Origin: Anaeramoeba flamelloides
Lineage: Eukaryota > Metamonada > Anaeramoebidae
Assembly (NCBI GenBank): GCA_027625915.1
Contig: JANTQA010000048.1
Span: 124,001-188,000, forward strand
Reading direction: 5' to 3'
DNA: 64,000 nt
A program made the translations under genes and the position numbers. Shown piece after piece: positions 10,276 to 21,804 of this stretch (positions are counted from its first letter, which is position 1; every line of letters starts with the position of its first letter). The notes below the pieces were generated by a model that worked only from the letters and a program-made list of their open reading frames with translations, ran no database searches and was not told where the DNA came from.

Positions 10276-13200
10276 TAGAGATCAAAATTTCAAATAACCT
10301 ACCTCTTTGAAAACTCAATTTATTAAAGATAAATTGCCAAAAGAAAGTGAAAATTTTTACTTATTGAGGGTTGTAAAAGAAGTTAGTTAGAAGTATAATA
10401 AAAATTATTTTTTGTTCCAGAACCTGTGTTTACTTAAATAAATTGTGTTTTTTCAACTTTTAGTGTTGTTTTAGTAATTTTTTTTTTTTAAGGGTTATTT
10501 TCACAATTTTTTTGAAATTAATTTTTTTTTTTTTATGTTGTTGAAATGAAAAGTTTTCAAGGGTGAAACTAATTTTTGAAAAAGAAATCTTTCTTTACAA
10601 GAATACTTTCAATCTCGAAGTCATAAAAGAAATTTATTTTCAAAGATCCTTAAAAATCTTTTCTTCTAATTGAAAGAAAAAATGAAAGATCTTTACATAA
10701 TAAATGAGAGTTGATCTTTTTTGTGATTTAATTTGCTCTTGTAGTTAATTGTTTAAAAAAGTTTGGCTCTCCAATGATTTGGTTCTCGGGCATGTTCTTG
10801 TCTAATTTTAATCAGGTTTAAATATCGACTAATTAACTTTTGATTCAATATGAAATCTTGATTCTCTAAGGATTCTTATCCCATCGAATATAGAGAACAA
10901 AAAAGAAACAAATAAATAAATAAAGACCACCAATCACAAATTATGATTTAAGACAATTAGATCAAGGAAAAATAGAAAATAAAGTGAAATTTTTTGATGA
11001 TTGTTAATTCAAAACAACTTAAAAATTTTGAAATAATTTTTTCACTTTAAAATATATGTCCCTACGAACCAAAAAACACTAAAAATGGAAAACTGATCAA
11101 ATACCTTCCATTAATACAAATAAAAAAACTAAATGAAAAAATTAAAATAAATAAAGTTTCAATTTAACTTTTTCTTGAAATCATTTTTTGCCAAAATTAT
11201 TGAATTCAAACTTGAAATTATGTATATTTTTAGATTCAGTATCTTGTTTTAACTCATTTACTAAAACAAATTCTAAATTCTGGGAAATTTTCTTTTCATA
11301 AAAGGCACTAATTTGGTCCTCAAATGTTTTTTTTAGTTTTAAATGGTAAAATTAAAAAAAAGTTAAACAAAAAAGATAAACTCTCTGGAAAAGCATTCTA
11401 ATTTAATATATTAACTTATTCGTGGATTTCAAACTTTTCTCAATCCCAATTTTTCAAAAAAAAATAAAAAAGTGCACATTAATTTCAAAAAATAATTTTG
11501 ATATTCAAAAGTTGAGAGTGTTTTTATTCTAAAAAAATTTATCCCAGTTTTTAATTGAATTACGTATGAAACTTAGATTTCGAAAAATATTAATCAGAAA
11601 AAAATAGTGCTTAATTTTATTAAGGACATATACAAAACAGTTTTTAAGAAAATTTTCTTATTTTTTTTTGTTTGTTTTTTTCCGATCAAATAGAAATATT
11701 TGGCTGTTGTGGATTTTGGTGAAGAGTTTGTTTAAAATTGTTTGGGTTCTTAAAAAGGGTGATTGAACTTGGAAGGTTGGCGGATGATTGTTAGAATGAT
11801 CTCCTGTAAATACTATTTAATTTGGAAAATGCACTATTACTTATTTTTTCATTAAAAACAAAAAAAAAATAAAATCACAATTGTTGAAAAAAACAAAAAG
11901 AACCCTTAATAAAACAACAGTTATTTACAAATACAATACAATTTTTTATCAAAAACACAACAAATATGTTGACACAAATTATTGGAAAAAATGTATAAGA
12001 CAATTGAATTGGAATAGGTGTAAACCCTTTTAACTCTAATGTTTACTTTTACAATTCTAATTCATGAAAATCAAACAATAAATAATTATAAATCTTTGAT
12101 TTTTTTACAATTTAATTCTCATTTTTTTTAGATTGGTTTTTTTGACTTAAATAAAATTCTACATTTCAAGGTTTTCGTTTTTGAAATCTGAAGAAAAAGT
12201 TATTTTTTTGGCATAGGTTTATTTTTCTTGATTGTAATTCAAATTTTCTTTGATGGATAATTTAATTTATATTTTCTAGATACATGAAATTGATGTTTAA
12301 AAAAAGTTCTCAATTCTTCCAAATTTGTTAAATACAAATTTACTAGATAAATCAAAAATACAGAATATATGGTTTTCTTTTATTTTAATATTCTAAACAC
12401 TTTAAATACGGTGGTTTCCGAAATCAGATAATTAGAATTTGATTCACTAGTATCCAATTCCCGGTGGCGGTAAATTTAGGAATAATAATATCCATATTAA
12501 TACTGTTAAAATAAAAAAGAATGTTTTTCACTTTCAAAAAAATGAATTGCTAAAGATGAAAATTTTGAAAATTTTATTAAATAGTAAAAAATAACCACTT
12601 TTTATTTTTTGTGACTTTAGAAATCATTTGAATTTCTTGTGTGTGTAGAATTCTCCTTTATGAAAATTTAACTTTAAGAAATATTCCCATTTTTTGCTTC
12701 AAAAAAAAAGAATTCCAAGTTGACATGGAAAAGCCTATTTTTTTTTTTTATTTTAATTTTGTTTTCGTTTCAAAAAATAAATTTCTTGAAACAAGTAAGA
12801 TTTAAAAAAACAAGGAAATTACATTAAGAAAAAATATAAAGCCAAAAAATTCTAAAAAATAGAAATATTTTATAAAATAATAGGTATTATCTAGATTTTA
12901 AACTAGGAGCAAGATACATTTCTTAGAAAAATATGGACTATAAACACATCTAGATTATGTTTCTTACAACAGTCTAAGAAAAAAATTAAAACCACAAACC
13001 CAAAAAAAGAAATCAAACTCTATAAAACAAGAAATCTATTTTTTGTTTTTCTTAAATATTTCTGGGTAAATACTCTAGATTTCAAACCTAAGAAAAGCTT
13101 GATTCCAATCAAATAAAAAAATTAAAATAAAAAAAAACAAAAAGTCAAAAAAAAAAAAAAAAAAAATCTTCTCGCAACAAATTAGATGAATAAAAGTGCT

Positions 13201-13336
13201 ATTTTAGTTATTTTGGATCTTTTTATTTTTTCTTAGAGATGAAATAAAAATTTAATTTTTTTATTTCGTATTATTACCAATAATTTTGCATAGGGGTTAA
13301 ATGTGAGTACCAAATTTCTTATTATTATTCTCTTTA

Positions 13337-13531
13337 CAGTCAGTTCCACTTTTAAAGTACAAACTACAACGAGAATTAAAGTACAATAAAAATCCCAAAT
13401 TAAGGCACAAAATTTTGGATTCTAGTAAAATAATTTGTAAAAAAAAAAATCTATATATTGTGCCTTAATTTGAGATTTTTTTGTGCTTTAAATTTCGTTA
13501 AAAGTTTGTATCTTAAAAGTGAAACTCACTA
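13337..13531. mobile_element. Family B palindromic MITE, copy 1 (195 bp)
   Basis: Begins TA-CAGTCAGTTCCACTTTTAA and is almost wholly an inverted repeat with arms of about 85 bp around an A-rich loop; the right arm is more diverged than in copies 2 and 3 (40550-40744, 57354-57549). TA flanks lie at 13335-13336 and 13532-13533. The CAGT termini and TA duplication point to the Tc1/mariner superfamily. It has no coding capacity. Confidence 0.85.
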
Positions 13532-13698
13532 TAACTTTTTATAATCTTGAAACATCTTCTAAATTAATATCAAAGATATTACTATTATAATAACAATTAT
13601 CTGGTTGATTAGATATATATTTATATATTACCAGGTCTCATTCTTATTTGAAAATAAAAAAAAAATTAAAAGGAATTACTCATTTTGAATAGAATTAT

Positions 13699-13732
<34 letters not shown>
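13699..13732. repeat. (CA)n(TA)n microsatellite
   Basis: A run of alternating CA followed directly by alternating TA. A similar compound run occurs at about 53493-53527. Confidence 0.95.
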
Positions 13733-13734
<2 letters not shown>

Positions 13735-13975
13735 TATTTTGGGAAATTTAATATTTTTTGATTAAATAATTTTTAAAATCAATCTTCAATTTGAAAATTA
13801 AATTATATTATCAAGATTTTTACCGTCGTATTTAGTATTTTTAAAAATTTCGAAATTTTTGATCAGATGAGATTAGTTATCAACATATATAACTTTTATA
13901 GAAAAATGTAGAATCTTATTTTAGATTTGTCAAAAAATGAGAAATTCAATAATATTTTCTAATAATTAAATGTTA

Positions 13976-14677
13976 ACTATTTTTCAGTTAGAGGTACCCA
14001 GTTGTAAGGTGTAAAATACACGTGTTTAAAGGGTTTGCATAGATATTAAAAAAAAAAAATTTTATTTGGAAATTTTCAAAATTGAAATTATTTATTCATA
14101 TTTTTGCACATTTTTGTTTTTTTTTTTTCGATTTTTTTTTTAAAACACAATTCAGTTGCAAATTTTTTTTTTATTTCAAGATCAATAGTCACTTGGTAAA
14201 AATGTGTTATTCTAAGGTTATTGAAACCATGTAAAGATTGTTGAGAAATGATATTTATTTCTATTGGAATTCTATTCGATCTTTGATCTTGATATTTGTT
14301 AAATAAATGTGAAAAATTTTCACTTCATTTCCATTTCAATTTTCAAATAGAGACCACAAATACCAACAAAATTCATTTTAGGACTTGGTTCCTAAAAGAA
14401 AAGTATGATAAATGAAGTGAAAAATGTTTCATATTTATTATTCAAATACCAGTAGAAGTTCAAAACGAACATTCTTGTTTTTCTCAATATGGCAGAGAAT
14501 TTGAATTTTTCATTTTTTTCTCAAAATTTATTGATTAATTAGTTTTCTTTCATACATATATCAACAATTCTTTTGTGTGTATTATTTTCTTTATTTCTTA
14601 TTTGTTCTTCAAACGTCAATTATATAAAATAATTGACATTAGAAAAAAATGTTTACCCCTTTGACTTAAACAGAGTT
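13976..14677. mobile_element. Family A MITE, copy 1 (about 702 bp, carries an internal E element)
   Basis: Left end ACTATTTTTCAGTTAGAGG and right end CCCTTTGACTTAAACAGAGTT form imperfect TIRs of about 24 bp, flanked by TA (13974-13975 and 14678-14679). It is collinear with 36859-37574, for example GTGTTTAAAGGGTTTGCATA and GATCAATAGTCACTTGGTAA. Positions 14289-14452 are an E-family fold-back unit also present in the other copy, so the E insertion predates spread of this family. Confidence 0.85.
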
Positions 14678-14737
14678 TATAATATTTTTTTTTGTCTAAT
14701 GTAATATTTTTTTTGAAAAATAAATTCCATAAAAATG

Positions 14738-14813
14738 TGCCTTAATTTAGAAATTTTTAGTGTCTTAAATGTAAATAGACCTTTTTGCTTTAAAAATGGA
14801 ATATACTGTAGTT
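14738..14813. mobile_element. Fragment of a family B MITE (right arm only)
   Basis: Matches the right arm of family B (TGCCTTAATTT, then TGTCTTAAATG, then ATATACTG-TA) but has no left arm. It lies 60 bp after the family A copy. Confidence 0.6.
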
Positions 14814-15224
14814 GGGGAGTGTATAAAGATTGTTAATTGTGAACAAAGATATTTTTTTAAAAGTGGTTCAATATGGGTAGGGATGGTATACATAGTTACT
14901 TTTCTTCAAATTCCACGTTTTAATAACTTTACTTAAAATAAACTTGAAATGTAAATAAGGGATCCTGGATTAAAAAAATTTTTTAAAAGATATTTGACAA
15001 TTTAATTTAAAAATTCTAATTTTCTAGATTCTCGTTTTAGTTTAATTGGAAAAAATTTGATTTTAAATTTTATTCTTCACAGTTAAAAGTTCTATTTGAT
15101 TATCTTCAAAAATAATTTACCTATAATAAATATCTTTCAATTGAGAATTAAAATATTAAGGCTATTAAAGAATTATTTATTGATTCAGATAGAAAAAATT
15201 AGATTTATTATTTTGATTTTCATT

Positions 15225-15665
15225 TGATTTTCTTGAGTTTTCTGTTCAATCTGAAAATCAATAGATTTAGATCATAAAATAGAAAACCTCAAGAAAACCT
15301 AGGCACTTAACAACTCTTGACTGCTTGACAACACTTTCATTAACCTTTACCAGAATTTTAAAGAATAGAGTAAAACCTCTAATTTTGCTCAGCTCTTTTG
15401 AAATCATGGAAAATATAGGACTCTATGGACACTTTTCTTGAGTTTTCTGTTTCTTTGGTAAATTGATATATTTTCCTTAGGTTTTTTTGTTTATTTTCTA
15501 TTTATTATGAAAATCAATAGATTTTCGTTAGAAAACCTAAAAAAAATCAATAGAACACTTCAGAAATAAAAAAGACAACCTCAAAAAAACTTCGAACACT
15601 TCACAAATAAAATAGTAAACCTCAAGAAAACCTTCATTAGGTTTTCCAAATTTAAAACACTAGGG
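15225..15665. repeat. Repeat region D, copy 1
   Basis: Degenerate direct and inverted repetitions of AAAATCAATAGATTTTCGTTA, GAAAACCTCAAGAAAACCT and GAACACTTCACAAATAAAAT units, which also make up 61300-61730. The arms pair with each other (TTTTCTTGAGTTTTCTG versus GAAAACCTCAAGAAAACC). It may be a collapsed fold-back element; its true ends were not found. Confidence 0.55.
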
Positions 15666-16109
15666 TAAAAGCTTCGGTTTTTCTCTTCCCGCATTTATCA
15701 AAATACAACTTTGAAAGTTCTTTTGACTCCTTAGAGAGCACCCAGTACAACATCATTTTTTTCTCTCGATCCTTGTCGAAAGCACAATATCATACAGATA
15801 CTTTGATCTCCTTATACCCATAAAGACCATTCTTGAAATCTTTTTGAAAAAAAAATACCTTTAAGTTCAACACCAACACATTAACTCTTCAATTAAACAC
15901 CATAATACATAGCTATTATTTTCAGAAATCTTGTTAGCCAAAATTTCAGCTCTCACAGTTTTAATAACGATAGCTTAATTCTCTAAAAACAAAACAAAAA
16001 AAACATAAAAAGAATTTTCAATTTTTAATTAATAAAAAAAAAAAGACAAAAATGTGCAAAAGAAATGAAGAGAAAACATAAAAAGAAAAAGAAAAAAAAA
16101 ACAACCCAT

Positions 16110-16832
16110 TTAAAATTTTGTGTTAATATTTTTTTCATTGTATTGCTGGGGTGGTTGATGTGTGTTACCAAAGGACAAAATGTTTGGGTTTTTTAAAGTT
16201 TTTTGAAATTTATAGGAAGGAATATTTGGATCAACATTTTCTTTCTGAACAAAGGAATCAACAATTTTTTTTTTGGTGTTGTTCTTGACAGAATTTTCAG
16301 CAGTACCCCTTTTTAAAGACAGCATCGAAAAATGGTTTTGTGAATCTAGCTTTTTGTGGAAATAAGTAATTTTTGATGTTTCTTTGCCTGATGATAAGGA
16401 GTTTCCAGTCCGATCTCCAAAATACCTTAAAGCCCGTTTCAAAGCGTCACCCACAGCTAATTGTTGAGAAAGTCTCCTTCCCTCGTCAACATTGGGTTCA
16501 TCGTCTGCCTTAGCGAGGCCGATCCCTTCATGTGTATGGCCGTCCTTTAATGTGACCTTCACAATTGCAGAACTAACAACACTATAAGAAGTAGGCCCTG
16601 TTTGATCTATATAGTCTGTGCTTAAGGAAATCACCTTGTAACGCCAATTGCCTTGCCCAAAGGCCTGATCTGCAAACAGTATCGCTTCTTCGTAGTCAAT
16701 GTAGTGTAGCGTTTTACCAAACAATTTCATTGGTTTCAGATATTTGGTTGGTATTGGCTTTTGTAAAAATTCGCTTATTTTGAGAAAATCTTCGTTGCTA
16801 AATTGTTGCGTGTCAAAAAGTGGTTTGTACAT
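16110..16832 (-). CDS. RAD52: RAD52-family single-strand annealing protein
   Basis: An intronless 240-residue protein. Residues 10-147 match the conserved RAD52 N-terminal domain: LHYIDYEEAILFADQAFGQG (about 42-61, compare NEMFGYNGW), VKVTLKDGHTHEGIG (91-105, compare VQLKDGSYHEDVG) and GDALKRALRYFGDRTGN (128-144, compare DGLKRALRSFGNALGN). The basic KRALR at 132-136, part of the DNA-binding groove in human RAD52, is intact. RAD52 forms a ring that anneals complementary single strands in homologous recombination. The remaining 95 residues are a low-complexity basic tail. No RPA- or RAD51-binding region of the length seen in human RAD52 (418 residues) is visible, so this is a short form. It is transcribed away from SNW1 across 1.5 kb. 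Confidence 0.93.
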   Translation of the reverse strand: MYKPLFDTQQFSNEDFLKISEFLQKPIPTKYLKPMKLFGKTLHYIDYEEAILFADQAFGQGNWRYKVISLSTDYIDQTGPTSYSVVSSAIVKVTLKDGHTHEGIGLAKADDEPNVDEGRRLSQQLAVGDALKRALRYFGDRTGNSLSSGKETSKITYFHKKLDSQNHFSMLSLKRGTAENSVKNNTKKKIVDSFVQKENVDPNIPSYKFQKTLKNPNILSFGNTHQPPQQYNEKNINTKF

Positions 16833-18312
16833 TTGTTAAAAGAAAGGGAAAAGAGTCAATTAGAAAAAATAATTCGTTTTTATTCAAAAACAAAAAAATT
16901 TAGAAAAAAGACAAAAAATGAAATAATTTAATTTTGACAATTCTTTTTATACCGATAAAAAAATGGATTCTTTTTTTTTGTTCTTCTTTTTTCCTTGGTA
17001 CGTTAGTCTCCAAAAATTATCAAAAATAAAGAACAATTCAAAATACTGATAAATTGTGATTTATTTTTGGAAAATTTTTACTTGATATTCCTTTTTGAAA
17101 TTTGTAAACTCAAGCTTTGACGAAAGCATTTTATGAAGTTAAGGGTTAAGAAACTCTATAAAATTAGTTGTGTTTCAAACTATTTATTGTCCTTGACTGT
17201 TTGAAAAAGAAACAGTTTGAAGATTAATAAAAATGGAAATTGAACTAAAAATTTTTTGAACTTTCTAAGAATTTATCAGTATTAATCGCTTTGAAATGAG
17301 AAATAAGAGGTTTTAAACAAAACTAATCTGAAAAATTAAATTAAGAGATATGAGTCTTTTTTCTTTCCAAGTAGATTTGATGGTGATACTTCTTGAAAAT
17401 TGTTTTTTTCAACAAATTTGAAAAAAGTTTTTAAAAGGCCGTTATTTACAAGCAACAAACTTGACTTGAAATTTTTTTAAATAGGACTAACAAAATGAAA
17501 AGACAAGAATTACTAAAATCCCAGTAATAATCTTTTGAACAATAATTGGGTTAACACTTTTTGGTGTGAAGAAAAGGATCTGTTCGACATCAAATTTTCA
17601 AATTAATTGAAAACCAAATTGTTTAAAAGAGATCAACTATTTTCGAGTTTCTTTTGAAAAACTTGTTTGTCACACTTTTTTAAATGACAAATAACTCATC
17701 CCATGAATGATCATTGAAGGTTTATGTAAAAATTTGATAAAAGAAACTGTTTAAAAAAAGTAATTAATGGTCGAATAATTCTCTGATTGTACACAAACCT
17801 CGAAATAAAGTGAAGAGAAAAATGTGGTGTGTTAAACCTTTTGTTTCCATCATCTAAAGAGATGAGTAAAATGAGTTAACAAAGGTAAATAAAATTATTA
17901 ATACCAGTTTTTAGACATACGCAATCTAAAACACCAAAAGTTCAAAAAAAAAAAACAATTCTGAATAGCAATCAAATAGTCTTGTTAACAAAAAATGATT
18001 CAGAAACAAAATGTTCAAGCCCAACAGTAATTAAAATTCTGTGTCTGAAAGAGAGGTTTCTGTAAATATTATCTTGACCAAAGAAAAAACTAACAAAAGT
18101 TTTGTTAGTGAAAATGTAACCAACTTTTATGAACAAAAAAATGTATTTCTGTAAACTTTCCAAAAATAAAACAAGACTTGTTGAAATCAAATGTAAAAAT
18201 AAAAACTGCAGGTTCCATTTTTTTATTCTTTGCTTTGGTTTTTTTAGAATAAATTTCTTTTTTTAACAAAACAAATTTTTTTAGTAGGTGTTTGTAAATA
18301 AATTCCAATTAA
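16833..18312. other. Divergent intergenic region between RAD52 and SNW1
   Basis: A 1.48-kb stretch that must contain both 5' regions. It includes a family N MITE (17046-17279). Two overlapping short frames on the minus strand (17972-18308) lack any domain and are probably chance. No promoter motif could be assigned with confidence. Confidence 0.6.
17046..17279. mobile_element. Family N MITE, well-defined copy (234 bp, TA-flanked)
   Basis: Left end CTGATAAATT and right end AATTTATCAG are inverted repeats, flanked by TA at 17044-17045 and 17280-17281. It has exactly the same length as the copy at 32665-32898 and shares AATGGAAATTGAACTAAAAA. Confidence 0.85.
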
Positions 18313-20643
18313 ATGAGTGATCTTTTTTCAATTCTACCACCCCCAGTGAATACAAAAGAAACTGAAACTGAAAAAGAGAATCAAAATGAACAAAGTACGA
18401 ATGGACAAGAAACATATGTTAGCAACGCCTTGGTGCAAACAAATCAAGCACTTATGGTAAGAAAGTCTGGGAATGAGCTAACTTTAGGTGAGAGCATTTC
18501 TGATTTTGTTTCGAAGCAAACACGAAACCAGGGCCAAATTAAGATCTATTCCTCGTACCAGGACACCTTGCAGACAAATTTCCGAAGTGACGAATTAGAA
18601 AGGCCCTCTTTAGAGGAAGAGCAAGAGACGATCCGAAGGACTCGCGAGGCGCTTTCACAGAGGCTTGAAAAGAGGGTTGGCACGATGAATGCGAAGCTGT
18701 CTGTGAAGAACGTTCAAAATGCACAATCGGGGCCAAAAACAACTTACATTCGATACACTCCCTATCAAACAACGGGCTTGACTGATGTCAATTCAGAGCA
18801 ACGCAAGAGCGTTGGCTTGGATCAATTAAAAAAACAAAACTCGAGCTTTGAATTGATCGAGAAACAAAAAATTGTGCGCATCCAAGAGGTGCCCGACGAT
18901 CCGTTTGAACCACCAAGGTTTGATCAAAAAAGGGCGCCCATGATCTCAAAGGATCCCTTTGTGCCCATTCTCCACGACAAGGACAAGCCCATTACGGAGG
19001 AGGAAAAGGAAATGTGGAACATCCAGCCATGTATCTCGATGTGGAAAAATAAAAAGGGATACACAATTCCACTCGACAAAAGACTTGCTGCCGATGGGCG
19101 TGGCCTCCAGCAAACAAAAATTAACGATCGCCATGCAAAGAACAGCGAAGCGCTTTACATTGCGGAAAGGAATTCGAGGGAGGAAGTTGAGAAAAGGAAT
19201 CAACTTCAAATTGCGCGAGCATTAAAATTAAGAAGAGAGCAAGACAAGAGGATCCGCGAGTTTGCAAAGCTTTCACGAGAGAAGAGAACCAAAATTTTGG
19301 ATGAGATCAGCAACAAGGCCCAAACCGATAATAACTTTGCCGAAAGGGAGAAGCTAAGATCCAAAAGAGACTATGAAAGAAAGAAGGAATTAAAGCAAAA
19401 CCAAAAATTTAGGGGCAACTCTGAAAGAGACATCTCAGAAAAAATTGCGCTAGATATGAACTACTCGCAACTTGGTGTAAATAAGGACATCGAATACGAT
19501 ACCCGTTTATTAAATATGAATAACGACAGCAGAAATTTCAATAACGAAGAGCAAGATAACGTGTATTCGACAAAGCTCTTTAATAAAACTGGCTCAAATA
19601 TTTTCCGCCCCTCACAATCATCAACAAATAATAATAATTATGACACAACGAAATTTACAGCTACGAAGGAATTCCATGGTGTAAATAGAGAGCAGATCAC
19701 TGGACCCCGAGATAAGCCAATACAGTTTGAAAAGGGTGAAGAAGAATTTATGGGGGAAATTTCTAAAGGAAAAAAGGAAAATAAAAAATCAAAAGAAAAA
19801 AGCACAAGATATGAAAAGAAAAAGGAAAAGGATCAAGAAGAAGAACACAAAAATGATGAAAACGAAAAGGAAAAAGAAGATCCATTAACAAATTCTTTAA
19901 ACGATGGGCCAATAATGTTAAATAGACAAAAAACTAATTTTACAAAGGAAAAGCCTCAAAAAAAAGTTGAAGAAATTGACGATGATTTATTTGGATTTAA
20001 TAAATTTATGACAGAAACACGCGGCGGCAACAAGAGAAACGCTTTAAGCCACATTGGCGGATCCGGGCACATGTCCGCTCTTAGTTCAGGTGGTGTTTCT
20101 TCAGGCTTTTCTTCAAAGAAATATTTAGCAATGGACAGCTCACGAAAAAGATCAAATGGAATACAATTTGTACCTAGCAAAGAAACTGAAACTCCATATA
20201 ATTATGAAATTCAAAATGAAAATAGAATTTCCAGTAATAGTAATAATAACGAAAATCTATTACAAGAACAAAAACGTTATAGAAATACTATTGAAAAAGA
20301 AATTCCAAAATCACCAAAAAGATTGGAAAATTCTAATCATCCAAAACATGATTCAAGTACAAGTGAAAATGAAAAAGAGAGAGAAATAAGTAGATATAGA
20401 GAGAGGAATAGGGATAGAGACAGAGACAGGAACAGAGACAGGAACAGAGACAGAAACAGGGATAGAAACAGAGACAGAGACAGAGACAGGGATAGGGATA
20501 GAAACAGAAACAGAGATAGGAACAGAGATAGAAACAGAGACAGAGACAGGGATAGGGATCAATATAGAGACAGAGAAAGACATCGAGATGATCGTTCTCA
20601 CCGAAGAAGAGATCATTCTAGTAGACATTCTCATCGTAAATAA
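18313..20643 (+). CDS. SNW1: SNW1/SKIP (Prp45) spliceosomal protein
   Basis: An intronless 776-residue protein. The SNW core is clear: YIRYTP near 147, KIVRIQEVPDDPFEPPRF (about 188-205), then WKNKKGYTIPLDKRLAADGR and GLQ directly after residue 243, followed by a long charged helix through EREKLR. SNW1 belongs to the Prp19/NTC-related part of the activated spliceosome and acts in the nucleus. The family's namesake S-N-W is S-M-W here (residues 242-244). Compared with human SNW1 (536 residues), the extra length is C-terminal: a K/E-rich stretch (about 475-530), a S/N-rich linker and, from about residue 693 to the end, an arginine-aspartate/glutamate alternating tail encoded by an AGAGACAGG-type minisatellite. 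The start at 18313 is the first ATG before the conserved N-terminus. Confidence 0.96.
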   Translation: MSDLFSILPPPVNTKETETEKENQNEQSTNGQETYVSNALVQTNQALMVRKSGNELTLGESISDFVSKQTRNQGQIKIYSSYQDTLQTNFRSDELERPSLEEEQETIRRTREALSQRLEKRVGTMNAKLSVKNVQNAQSGPKTTYIRYTPYQTTGLTDVNSEQRKSVGLDQLKKQNSSFELIEKQKIVRIQEVPDDPFEPPRFDQKRAPMISKDPFVPILHDKDKPITEEEKEMWNIQPCISMWKNKKGYTIPLDKRLAADGRGLQQTKINDRHAKNSEALYIAERNSREEVEKRNQLQIARALKLRREQDKRIREFAKLSREKRTKILDEISNKAQTDNNFAEREKLRSKRDYERKKELKQNQKFRGNSERDISEKIALDMNYSQLGVNKDIEYDTRLLNMNNDSRNFNNEEQDNVYSTKLFNKTGSNIFRPSQSSTNNNNYDTTKFTATKEFHGVNREQITGPRDKPIQFEKGEEEFMGEISKGKKENKKSKEKSTRYEKKKEKDQEEEHKNDENEKEKEDPLTNSLNDGPIMLNRQKTNFTKEKPQKKVEEIDDDLFGFNKFMTETRGGNKRNALSHIGGSGHMSALSSGGVSSGFSSKKYLAMDSSRKRSNGIQFVPSKETETPYNYEIQNENRISSNSNNNENLLQEQKRYRNTIEKEIPKSPKRLENSNHPKHDSSTSENEKEREISRYRERNRDRDRDRNRDRNRDRNRDRNRDRDRDRDRDRNRNRDRNRDRNRDRDRDRDQYRDRERHRDDRSHRRRDHSSRHSHRK
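20389..20580 (+). repeat. Coding minisatellite (AGAGAC/AGGGAT units) in SNW1
   Basis: Imperfect 6-bp units (AGAGAC, AGGGAT, AGGAAC) encode the R-D/R-N dipeptide tail of SNW1. Such an array is prone to length variation, while the alternating charge pattern resembles RS/RD/RE tails of splicing proteins. Confidence 0.92.
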
Positions 20644-21385
20644 ATTGAAAATATTTTTCTCAAATTAATTAATAAATTTTTGCTAATCTTTTTTTTTTTT
20701 TGTTTTAAATTAGTTTTTTTGTTTATTTGGATTGTTGTAACTTAATTAAAATAATCAGAAAATATCCTAAAATTAGAGGATTTGATGATATCTTTTACAA
20801 TTCACGATAAAGTTTAAACAATCCCGATAATTGATAAAAATATCATTTATTATGAAAATATCACAATTAAAAATTAATTGCGATATATGTCAAAATGTCG
20901 CAATGAGGAATTAAGTCACGATATAATAGTTGATGGATTTTAGGCAAATTCAAAAATATTTTTAAAATGAAAAATGAGTGTTTGATCAAAAAATTAACTC
21001 CATTTCAAAAATTGTTAATCACCTGAAATAATAAATTGAAAAAAAAATATATATCCGAACGTATTCAAGAACAATAAAGAACTAAATCTGATTTGAAATT
21101 CACTTTTTAATTATTATAAATATATAAAAACCTGATATTTTCAAAATGAAAAAAAAAAAAATAAAACCAAAAACCAATTAAAAAGTGAAATCACAATTTT
21201 TGAAAAGAGCATTACAGATTTTTAATTCCTGAACTTACATTGAAAACAAATTAACAAGAAGATTTTTTGCAAATAAATATCTGAAAATTAAAAGACATCA
21301 CCCAGCTTCAATTTTCTTAATGTTTATTGGTCTTTCCTAATGTGGTTTTTTTTCTAAATGATCTTTTACAAAAAAAAAAAGTATC

Positions 21386-21416
<31 letters not shown>

Positions 21417-21804
21417 AAAAGATTCTAAAAAAATTAAAAATCTAAATAAAAAAATAATTTTATTCTTCAATTTAAATGAAAATATGATAAACTTTTTTTT
21501 TTTTAATTTTAATGTACCAATATTTTTGAGTTTTAGTTTACATTGGATCTACAATCACAATTATTATCAAGAAATATATTCTAAAACTTTTGTTGATTAT
21601 GATTGTATTTCAACAAAAAAAAAAAAAAAAAAATGATAATTAAAATTTTAATTAAGGGTTTTAAAACGTAGAATAATAAAAAAAAAAATAATTATATTTC
21701 ATATTTGTAAAAATTTTGTAAATTTTTTGACAAATAAAGAAATTGTTTTTTATAAAAAAAAAGATAATTATTATCTACTAAAGTAAATTTTTAAAAATAT
21801 TATA
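20644..21804. other. Convergent intergenic region between SNW1 and the E3 ligase gene
   Basis: A 1.16-kb A/T-rich stretch between two 3' ends. An apparent frame at 21358-21636 is mostly lysine and asparagine from A-rich runs and is not taken as a gene. Nothing else recognised. Confidence 0.6.

Larger units (their letters stand above)
9086..16109. other. 7-kb gene-poor region between MBOAT and RAD52 genes
   Basis: No gene is firmly supported. A weak pair of short frames lies at 9126-9447. The rest holds mobile-element remains: N (9487-9730), F (9792-10275), B (13337-13531), A with an internal E (13976-14677), a B fragment (14738-14813) and repeat D (about 15225-15665). There is a CA/TA microsatellite at 13699-13732 and a long A run near 13147-13166. 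I see nothing recognisable between 10300 and 13330. Confidence 0.6.

Noticed and set aside
18539-20634. Several frames opposite or out of phase with SNW1
   Set aside because: Shadows of the conserved SNW1 frame; the long antisense valine/serine run simply mirrors the Arg-Asp repeat.
21358-21636. 92-codon Lys/Asn-rich frame
   Set aside because: Made from A and T homopolymers; no domain and no compositional change.
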